Source: Bacteroidales bacterium (GTDB lineage: Bacteria > Bacteroidota > Bacteroidia > Bacteroidales > P3). Taken from it: a stretch of DNA of 7,396 bases. The notes under the pieces are model-generated. The model saw only the letters and a program-made list of their open reading frames with translations. It had not been told where the DNA came from and made no database searches. Below, one piece after another: positions 1 to 5,439 of the stretch. Positions within the stretch are counted from its first letter, which is position 1. Every line of letters starts with the position of its first letter. The position numbers and the translations under genes are program-made. The stretch lies in assembly GCA_012837565.1 (NCBI GenBank), contig DUQY01000174.1, positions 1 to 7,396 of the forward strand, given 5' to 3'.

Positions 1-328
1 CTGAACCGCTAACTAATGGTTTTACTTTTGGACAAGTTCTGGCATCATCAATGGATACTGCATATATTTTAATCCCTGTTTCTTCTTGCCAATCATCATA
101 TAGTTCTGCCATTGCATTAAGCTCCATCATGCAAGGCTTACACCATGTTGCCCAAAAGCATATTACATAAGGTTTGCCTTCATTTGAAAACTCAGAAGCT
201 TTAATTGATTTACCGTCTAAGGTTTTAACGGTTATGGAAGGAAGTTCTGATTTAGGTTGATTATCTTGTGCCAAAAGTATTCCAAAACTGAAAACTAATG
301 TCATTAAGGTTAGAATAAGTTTTTTCAT
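1..328 (-). CDS. TlpA-family thiol-disulfide oxidoreductase, exported (C-terminus outside window)
   Basis: Partial gene; 109 codons are visible from the ATG at 328-326. The first 20 residues form a signal peptide (MKK, then a hydrophobic run ending LLA before QDN). No lipobox cysteine is present, so a soluble periplasmic protein is likely. After a short linker, a thioredoxin-fold segment begins: the strand YVICFWATW leads into the active site WCKPC (Cys63, Cys66), and a second strand reads KIYAVSIDD. CxxC proteins of the TlpA/ResA family reduce or exchange disulfides in exported proteins, for example during cytochrome c maturation. An additional cysteine lies at position 99. The gene follows the polyprenyl synthase by 45 bp on the same strand. 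The gap has no recognisable promoter for it, so co-transcription is inferred. The family is clear; the substrate cannot be told. Confidence 0.88.
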   Translation of the reverse strand, partial: MKKLILTLMTLVFSFGILLAQDNQPKSELPSITVKTLDGKSIKASEFSNEGKPYVICFWATWCKPCMMELNAMAELYDDWQEETGIKIYAVSIDDARTCPKVKPLVSGS

Positions 329-373
329 TGTATTTTGTGATTTGTATTTATAACTATATTTGTATTCTCTTTA

Positions 374-1345
374 TTATTTTTTTCTATTAGCCAATGAATA
401 AAGCAAATCTATTAATCCGGTTTTGCTTTCACTATCTTTGAAATCGTTAAGTTGAATTTCTGCTAACTTACAAAATGATTGTACCTTATCATTAGCCTTT
501 TCAAGGTATCCTCCCTTATTAACTTTTTCTATTAATTCAAGTATTTCTTTTTCTGACTTATCGTCCCGATTTACAAATTTAAGTATTTCGTCTCTTTCCT
601 CTTTATTGCTATCATCAAGAAGGTATATCAAAGGTAGGGTTTTCTTTTTCTCTTTAATGTCGTTTCCATAAGGCTTGCCAGTATTGAACTCTGGCGAAAA
701 ATCTAAGATATCATCTTTAACCTGAAATGCTAAACCCATGTAGAAGCCAAAATTCTTTAACAAATTTACTACGTCTTTTGTTGCTCCAGAGCTAATTGCT
801 CCAAGCTCTGCAGAGGCTTCCATCATCGCAGCTGTTTTCTTGCCTATTACCTTATAATATGTTTCCTCTGAATAGTCAATACCTTCAGCAACTTGTTTTT
901 GTAGTAATTCTCCTAGTGGCAATTCGCTTCCTATCTTAGCAAATTTAGGCAGTAAGTTAAAGTCGCTCTGTGTTTCTATTAGTTCAAGACATTTGCCATA
1001 GAGATAGTCTCCAAAAAGAACAGCGGTATTATTTCCCCATATTCTGTTTAAAGTTTTTTTCCCTCTTCTCTTATCGCTTTCATCAATAACATCATCGTGA
1101 ATCAAAGAAGCAGTATGCAATAGTTCCAGTATTAAAGCGCAACGAATTGTTTGGCTGGTGATTCCTCCAGAAATCTTTGCTGCAAGAAATGTAAGTATAG
1201 GTCGAATCTTTTTCCCCCTCTTTTCAAGTACATATTTAATTATATCATCAATAAAAAAACCTTCTAATTCTAAGCTCTCAGAAAATCTCTTATCGAATAA
1301 ATCTAAATAGTCTCTAATAGGGTCAGTTATATTTTTTATCTGCAT
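374..1345 (-). CDS. ispB: Long-chain trans-polyprenyl diphosphate synthase (IspB/HepT type)
   Basis: A 323-residue all-helical prenyltransferase of normal family length. It condenses isopentenyl diphosphate onto an allylic diphosphate, most likely to build the side chain of menaquinone. Visible motifs are GKKIRP (44-49, substrate binding), the first aspartate-rich motif DDVID (84-88) followed by RRGKKT, GKKTA (168-172), and the second aspartate-rich motif DDILD (211-215) inside FQVKDD. GKPYGNDI and KKKTLP follow, as in the family. The residues five and four before the first motif are Ala79 and Ser80. Small residues there are known to leave the chain tunnel open, which argues for a long product rather than farnesyl or geranylgeranyl diphosphate; exact length cannot be read. 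The start at 1345 sits about 15 nt after the inferred transcription start. The symbol ispB is by homology to the octaprenyl enzyme. Confidence 0.94.
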   Translation of the reverse strand: MQIKNITDPIRDYLDLFDKRFSESLELEGFFIDDIIKYVLEKRGKKIRPILTFLAAKISGGITSQTIRCALILELLHTASLIHDDVIDESDKRRGKKTLNRIWGNNTAVLFGDYLYGKCLELIETQSDFNLLPKFAKIGSELPLGELLQKQVAEGIDYSEETYYKVIGKKTAAMMEASAELGAISSGATKDVVNLLKNFGFYMGLAFQVKDDILDFSPEFNTGKPYGNDIKEKKKTLPLIYLLDDSNKEERDEILKFVNRDDKSEKEILELIEKVNKGGYLEKANDKVQSFCKLAEIQLNDFKDSESKTGLIDLLYSLANRKK

Positions 1346-1365
1346 TTCAATAATTAAATAATCTA

Positions 1366-1373
1366 CAAAAGTA
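1366..1373 (-). promoter_or_regulatory. Bacteroidota-type -7 box for ispB and the TlpA-family gene
   Basis: Read on the minus strand this is TACTTTTG, an exact match to the Bacteroidota consensus TAnnTTTG recognised by the primary sigma factor. It would give a start near 1360 and a leader of about 15 nt before the ispB ATG. No clear TTTG -33 element lies 19-21 bp upstream, so support rests on the -7 box and its position. Confidence 0.55.
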
Positions 1374-1546
1374 CTAAATATTTTAATTTTATTTGCCTCT
1401 TATCTTGTTTTATTAGCTTTTAAAACAAAACTCATTCTTAAATTCTACAATTAAACACCAAAATAATAACTTATTCCTATTTTCGAATTTAGATTCATTA
1501 TCAATCATTTTTTATATCCTTTAGTCGCTTGAAGAGACTTACACCT

Positions 1547-1554
1547 TACATTTG
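1547..1554 (+). promoter_or_regulatory. Candidate -7 box for a long-leader transcript into the radical SAM-feoAB operon
   Basis: TACATTTG, followed by CG, matches TAnnTTTG exactly. A TTTAG sequence at 1520-1524 lies 22 bp upstream and could act as a poor -33 element. Transcription would begin near 1560 and pass through the repeats and inverted repeat before reaching the ATG at 1767, giving a leader of about 205 nt or a separate small RNA. An AT-rich region of this size is expected to hold such an octamer by chance roughly one time in four per strand, so this is tentative. Confidence 0.4.
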
Positions 1555-1590
1555 CGTAATTTAATTTTTTTATTGTTAAGACGATTTATT

Positions 1591-1664
1591 AAAACAAAGA
1601 TCTAGAAAATTAGAACAAAGAAAGAATTTACTGAATCAAAGAAACAGAGAATTAGAATCAAGTA
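1591..1664. repeat. Degenerate direct repeats with 21-22 bp period (CAAAGA core)
   Basis: The core CAAAGA starts at 1595, 1616 and 1637, and a decayed copy, CAAGT, starts at 1659. The steps are 21, 21 and 22 bp, close to two helical turns. The cores are preceded by related AT-rich sequence: TTATTAAAA, AATTAGAA, TTACTGAAT and AATTAGAAT. The units are imperfect. The regular spacing would place the cores on one face of the helix, as in an array of protein-binding sites, but decayed tandem duplication or chance in A-rich DNA is also possible. Confidence 0.4.
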
Positions 1665-1704
1665 TGTGTTTTTTACGAGTTTTAATCAAATTGGGTTCTA
1701 ATTT
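1607..1704 (+). repeat. Inverted repeat with two alternative left arms in the operon leader
   Basis: AAATTAGAAC (1607-1616) is the exact reverse complement of GTTCTAATTT (1695-1704). A second left arm, AATTAGAATC (1650-1659), can pair with GGTTCTAATT (1694-1703) through nine Watson-Crick pairs and one G-U pair, enclosing a loop of 34 nt. Both arms need the same right arm, so the two pairings exclude each other. A T-rich stretch follows from about 1702 to 1726. In RNA this could be a switchable leader or a weak terminator; the stems are AT-rich and their stability is uncertain. Confidence 0.38.
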
Positions 1705-1741
1705 ATTTTGTATTTTCCTTTCTTTTATGATGGCTTTTCTC

Positions 1742-1749
1742 GATATTTG
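1742..1749 (+). promoter_or_regulatory. Possible proximal -7-like box upstream of the radical SAM gene
   Basis: GATATTTG differs from TAnnTTTG at one position and is followed by C. A TTTC at 1719-1722, 19 bp upstream, resembles the TTTG -33 element. A start near 1755 would leave a leader of about 12 nt, similar to the ispB arrangement. It is the alternative to the exact box at 1547-1554; sequence alone cannot choose between them, and both may work. Confidence 0.3.
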
Positions 1750-1766
1750 CAAAAAATATAAGTGCT

Positions 1767-2537
1767 ATGTTATTTGAAGATATAATATTCGGACCAATAA
1801 AAAGTCGTAGGCTAGGAAATTCCTTAGGACTAAACCTATTGCCAGTTCATAAAAAACTATGTAATTTCAACTGCGTTTACTGTGAATGTGGCTGGAATGA
1901 AGATACAAAAGATATTAAAGACAGTATCCACAGTAAAGAAGATATTAGGGAGGCATTAGAAGCTAAACTAATTGATGTTAAAGAAAAAAACATTCCTGTT
2001 GATTCTATAACTTTCTCTGGAAATGGAGAGCCTACAATTCATCCAGACTTTGCTGAAATTGTTGATTTCGTGGTTCAGCTAAGAGATATTTACATAAAAG
2101 ATGCTAAGATATCTGTCCTATCTAATGCAACAACCCTTCATAAGGATGATGTATTTAAGGCTTTGCATAAGATAGATAATCCTATTCTTAAGCTTGATGC
2201 AGGAAGAAAAGAGATGTTTTATGCAATCAGCAAAACAACTCCTAATCAAATTAGCTTTGAAACAGTTAAGGAAAGGCTTATTGCTTTTGGGCATGATGCA
2301 ATAGTTCAAACTCTTTTAATAAGAGGAGAAAACGATTCAATAAAGCTGGACAATACAAGTGATGAGGAGTTTTCTGCATGGCTTGAAATAGTTAAAAAGA
2401 TAAACCCTCGTCAGGTTATGCTATACGCAATTGATAGGGTTACACCTGAAAGTCAATTAGAGAAACTTACTAAAGAAGAGCTTGAGTTTTTTGCAGATAA
2501 AGTAAGAGTATTAGGTATAGAGACTAAAACTTACTAA
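1767..2537 (+). CDS. Radical SAM Fe-S protein, COG0731 type, function unknown
   Basis: A 256-residue cytosolic protein. The N-terminal segment FGPIKSRRLGNSLGLNLLP is the signature opening of the COG0731 Fe-S oxidoreductases, distantly related to the radical SAM part of Tyw1 (wybutosine synthesis). The cluster motif CxxxCxxC is Cys32, Cys36 and Cys39, which should bind a [4Fe-4S] cluster that cleaves S-adenosylmethionine. A fourth cysteine, Cys41, follows at once. SGNGEPT (84-90) is the family's version of the glycine-rich SAM-binding GGE motif. There is no flavodoxin domain as in eukaryotic Tyw1 and no second cluster domain. The start at 1767 fits because the conserved region begins by residue 8. 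It opens a plus-strand operon and ends 11 bp before feoAB. Its placement beside an iron importer suits an Fe-S enzyme, but the substrate is unknown. Confidence 0.92.
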   Translation: MLFEDIIFGPIKSRRLGNSLGLNLLPVHKKLCNFNCVYCECGWNEDTKDIKDSIHSKEDIREALEAKLIDVKEKNIPVDSITFSGNGEPTIHPDFAEIVDFVVQLRDIYIKDAKISVLSNATTLHKDDVFKALHKIDNPILKLDAGRKEMFYAISKTTPNQISFETVKERLIAFGHDAIVQTLLIRGENDSIKLDNTSDEEFSAWLEIVKKINPRQVMLYAIDRVTPESQLEKLTKEELEFFADKVRVLGIETKTY

Positions 2538-2548
2538 AGAAAAGGCTT

Positions 2549-4909
2549 ATGACACTCAACGAATTAAAGAACGGGGAGAAAGCTGTAATTATAAAGATAA
2601 AAGGTAGGGGCTTATTTCTTAAAAGAATTACAGAAATGGGATTTGTTAAGGGGCATATTGTTGAGGCAATAAAGGCCGCTCCATTTAACGATCCTGTACA
2701 ATATAAGATTCTTTCATCTGAAATTTCTATAAGAAGATCAGATGCTGACCTTATTGAGGTTATTCCATTAGATGAGTCGGATTTAAAAGATTATTCATTT
2801 GGTTTTTCAGGAATAAGTGATAATAAATCAATTGAAAAGAAGATAATATCTGGCAAGGATAAGATTATTGATATTGTTTTAGTTGGGAATCCTAATTCAG
2901 GTAAAACATCTTTATTTAATGCAATCTCAGGGCTTAAAGAAAAGGTAGGGAACTACTCTGGAGTAACTATTGATGCTAAAATGATTATTGTAAAATACAA
3001 TGGTTATAAACTCAATATCATTGACCTGCCAGGAACCTATTCCATTTCTGCATACACCAATGAAGAATCTTATGTAAGAAAATACCTATTTGATAATAAT
3101 CCTGACATTGTAATTAATGTTGTTGACGCATCAAATTTAGAGAGAAACCTATTCTTAACTACCCAGCTTATTGATATGGACATTAAGATGGTTCTTGCTC
3201 TAAATATGTATGATGAGTTGGAAGAGAAAAAGGACGAGTTTGACTATAATCTATTTGCAAGTATGATAGGTTCTGCAGTAGTTCCTACAAAAGCTAATAA
3301 GAAAATAGGAATAACAGAACTCTTAGATGCAGCAATTGAAGGATATGAAGGAACTAATCCAATATCTCGTCACGTACATATAAATTATGGCGACATTATT
3401 GAAAGAAGTCTTGCAGTATTAACAGCTAAGATAAAAGAAAGCAAAAACTATTCAGAGAAAGTAGCAGCAAGATATTATGCAATAAGGCTACTTGAAAAAG
3501 ATCAAGAGATAATTGATGAGATTGAAACTTGGATTGACCATGATGATGTTCACGAGGTTGCTGATGATACAATAAAAAAGATAGAGCTTGCCTATAATGA
3601 GGATAGTGAAATAGTTCTTACCAATGCTAGATATGGATTCATTATTGGAGCCTTAAAAGAAACCTATAAACACGCAGAGAAAAAGAAAGAAAAAACACAA
3701 ACTGAAAAAATAGACTCAGTCCTAACTCACCCTATATGGGGATATCCTATTTTTTTCTTCTTTATTTGGCTAATGTTCTTCTCTTCTTTCAAAGTAGGAC
3801 AATATCCTATGGATTGGATCGAATGGATTGTTACAGAGTTTGGTCAAATAGTGCATAGGATTATTCCACCAGGTGCGATTGCAGATTTAATCTCCCAAGG
3901 TATTATTGGAGGAGTTGGAGGAGTAATAGTCTTCCTTCCAAACATCGTAATTTTATTCCTTTTCATTTCTCTAATGGAAGACACAGGCTATATGGCAAGA
4001 GTCGCCTTCCTAATGGATAAGCTAATGCATAAGATAGGACTTCATGGCAAGAGTTTTGTACCAATGATAATAGGTTTTGGATGTAATGTTCCGGCAATAA
4101 TGGCAACAAGAACCTTAGAAAACAAGAAGGATAGGCTATTGACAATGCTAATAATACCTTTTATGTCTTGTAGTGCTAGGCTTCCAGTTTACATTCTTAT
4201 TATAGGGACTTTCTTTCCAAAAAATGCGATACTAATACTAAGCTCACTATATCTTTTCGGAGTAATTCTTGCAATCTTGTTTGCATTAGTATTTAAAAAG
4301 ACAATAATGAAAACAAAGGGAGCACCTTTTGTTATGGAGCTTCCACCATATAGAATCCCTACCCTAAAAGCAATTCGTATTAATATTGGGATGAAAACAA
4401 AGTACTATCTTAAAAAGATGGGAGGAATAATATTAATAGGATCCGTAATAATATGGTCATTAGGTTACTTCCCTCAAAAGGACACATCCAAGATAGAAGA
4501 ATCTTATATAGCTTCAATAGGTCATTTTGTTCAACCAGTTCTGGAACCTTTGGGTTTTGATTGGAAAATAGGCGTTAGTCTTTTGGCAGGAGTCTCTGCA
4601 AAAGAAGTAATAATTAGTACTATGGGAGTTTTGTATGCAAAGGATCCGGAGGCAAGTGAATCCTTAGGACAAAGACTTAAAAACGAAGTTCACACAAGTG
4701 GAGACAAGATAGGAATGCCTGTTTTTACAACAGCAACAGCATTTAGTTTATTAGTGTTTGTTTTAATCTATTTCCCTTGCCTTGCTGTTTTCTCAGTTGT
4801 TTGGAAAGAAAGTGGGAGGCTTATATGGGCAGTACTTCTGGTCACCTATACCACAGCACTTGCTTGGATTGTTTCATTTTTAGTTTATAATATTGTGTTA
4901 TGGATATAA
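2549..4909 (+). CDS. feoB: Ferrous iron transporter FeoB with fused N-terminal FeoA domain
   Basis: A 786-residue inner-membrane Fe(II) importer. Residues 1-72 are a FeoA (SH3-like) domain, with GRGLFLKRITEMGF typical. A linker of about 30 residues leads to the cytosolic GTPase: G1 GNPNSGKT (113-120), G2 Thr140, G3 DLPG (159-162), G4 NMYD (219-222) and a G5 region near PTKAN (246-250). A helical linker (about 275-385) precedes the membrane domain (about 395-786). The membrane part carries both Gate motifs: GCNVPAIMATRT with Cys512, and MSCSARLPVYIL with Cys541. Near the end YFPCLAVFS (741-749) matches the conserved YxPC region. FeoA and FeoB are separate genes in E. coli; the fusion is known in Bacteroidota. 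It lies 11 bp after the radical SAM gene, and its stop overlaps the next start by 10 bp. AAAAGG just before the ATG is a weak ribosome site. Confidence 0.98.
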   Translation: MTLNELKNGEKAVIIKIKGRGLFLKRITEMGFVKGHIVEAIKAAPFNDPVQYKILSSEISIRRSDADLIEVIPLDESDLKDYSFGFSGISDNKSIEKKIISGKDKIIDIVLVGNPNSGKTSLFNAISGLKEKVGNYSGVTIDAKMIIVKYNGYKLNIIDLPGTYSISAYTNEESYVRKYLFDNNPDIVINVVDASNLERNLFLTTQLIDMDIKMVLALNMYDELEEKKDEFDYNLFASMIGSAVVPTKANKKIGITELLDAAIEGYEGTNPISRHVHINYGDIIERSLAVLTAKIKESKNYSEKVAARYYAIRLLEKDQEIIDEIETWIDHDDVHEVADDTIKKIELAYNEDSEIVLTNARYGFIIGALKETYKHAEKKKEKTQTEKIDSVLTHPIWGYPIFFFFIWLMFFSSFKVGQYPMDWIEWIVTEFGQIVHRIIPPGAIADLISQGIIGGVGGVIVFLPNIVILFLFISLMEDTGYMARVAFLMDKLMHKIGLHGKSFVPMIIGFGCNVPAIMATRTLENKKDRLLTMLIIPFMSCSARLPVYILIIGTFFPKNAILILSSLYLFGVILAILFALVFKKTIMKTKGAPFVMELPPYRIPTLKAIRINIGMKTKYYLKKMGGIILIGSVIIWSLGYFPQKDTSKIEESYIASIGHFVQPVLEPLGFDWKIGVSLLAGVSAKEVIISTMGVLYAKDPEASESLGQRLKNEVHTSGDKIGMPVFTTATAFSLLVFVLIYFPCLAVFSVVWKESGRLIWAVLLVTYTTALAWIVSFLVYNIVLWI

Positions 4910-5439
4910 GAGAAGAAAAGAAAAAATACAGAAGAATAGTTAAGCTAGCAAAAGAAGCATATACATTTTCTGAGAAGAAAGAACTATCAAAACCAATTTT
5001 TGAAAAGCTTGAAAAAGAAGATTACTTTATTAATTCAAAGATAGTCTTAGCTTACTGGTCTATGGGAGATGAGGTAGCAACTCGTGAATTTGTATTAAAA
5101 TGGTATAAAGAAAAAACAATTCTTCTGCCTTGTGTTGAGGGAGATATTCTTAAGATAAGAGTTTTCGAGGGCATGAAGTCGATGAGAAAAGGAGAGGCTT
5201 ATTCAATATTAGAACCAATTGGAGAAGAGTTTATAGATATTGATAAAATAGATGTAGTTATTGTTCCTGGCATTGCTTTCGACAAAGAAAACAATCGCTT
5301 AGGAAGAGGCAGAGGTTATTATGATAAGCTTCTAACAACAGCTAATGCAATTAAGGTTGGTGTTTGCTTTGATTTTCAGTTCTTCGACAGAATACCAACA
5401 GAAGAGTTTGACGTTAAAATGAATTACGTAATAAGATGA
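4900..5439 (+). CDS. ygfA: 5-formyltetrahydrofolate cyclo-ligase (5,10-methenyl-THF synthetase)
   Basis: A 179-residue cytosolic enzyme, normal length for the family. It uses ATP to convert 5-formyltetrahydrofolate into 5,10-methenyltetrahydrofolate, returning a dead-end folate to one-carbon metabolism. The basic N-terminus (KKKYRRIVK) fits the family. AYWSMGDEVAT (51-61) is the folate-site region, AYSILEPIG (100-108) matches the usual ILEP motif, and VPGIAFD (122-128) with RLGRGRGYYDKLL (133-145) is the diagnostic nucleotide-binding signature. The family's common HD near the C-terminus is replaced by FD in EEFDVKM, probably a lineage variant. The ATG at 4900 overlaps the last 10 bases of feoB in another frame, and its TGA overlaps the next ATG, so it is probably translated by coupling within the operon. 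No functional tie to iron uptake is evident. Confidence 0.95.
   Translation: MDIREEKKKYRRIVKLAKEAYTFSEKKELSKPIFEKLEKEDYFINSKIVLAYWSMGDEVATREFVLKWYKEKTILLPCVEGDILKIRVFEGMKSMRKGEAYSILEPIGEEFIDIDKIDVVIVPGIAFDKENNRLGRGRGYYDKLLTTANAIKVGVCFDFQFFDRIPTEEFDVKMNYVIR

Larger units (their letters stand above)
1346..1766. other. Divergent intergenic region without a gene
   Basis: This 421-bp stretch separates ispB (leftward) from the radical SAM-feoAB operon (rightward). It is very AT-rich and I found no coding frame of useful length on either strand. It contains a leftward -7 box (1366-1373), a weak palindrome (AGTC at 1523-1526, GACT at 1536-1539), a rightward -7 box (1547-1554), degenerate 21-22 bp periodic repeats (about 1584-1664) and an inverted repeat with two alternative left arms (right arm 1694-1704). 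The rightward operon could therefore have a leader of about 200 nt. No tRNA or known riboswitch core was recognised. Confidence 0.8.

Noticed and set aside
355..362. Plus-strand TATATTTG, an exact TAnnTTTG match that could drive an antisense RNA into ispB; ATTTGTATT also repeats at 340-348 and 358-366.
   Set aside because: No TTTG lies at the right distance (nearest at 334-337, 17 bp spacer), and such octamers are expected several times per strand in AT-rich DNA of this length.
1523..1539. Imperfect palindrome AGTC...GACT upstream of the 1547 box, considered as an operator or terminator.
   Set aside because: Only four outer pairs plus a short inner pairing with a mismatch, and no T-run; too weak to call.
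1727..1777. A 16-codon frame starting ATGATG that overlaps the radical SAM start and could be a leader peptide.
   Set aside because: Very short, no run of regulatory codons, no ribosome site, and it would start upstream of or within the proximal promoter candidate.
2118..2309. Minus-strand 63-codon open frame inside the radical SAM gene.
   Set aside because: It lies antisense to a well-conserved coding sequence, its product is low-complexity and Ile/Cys/Lys-rich, and no promoter or homologue is recognisable.
3963..4145. Minus-strand 60-codon open frame inside the FeoB membrane domain.
   Set aside because: Antisense to the conserved Gate region of FeoB; the frame is open because of the codon use of the real gene.
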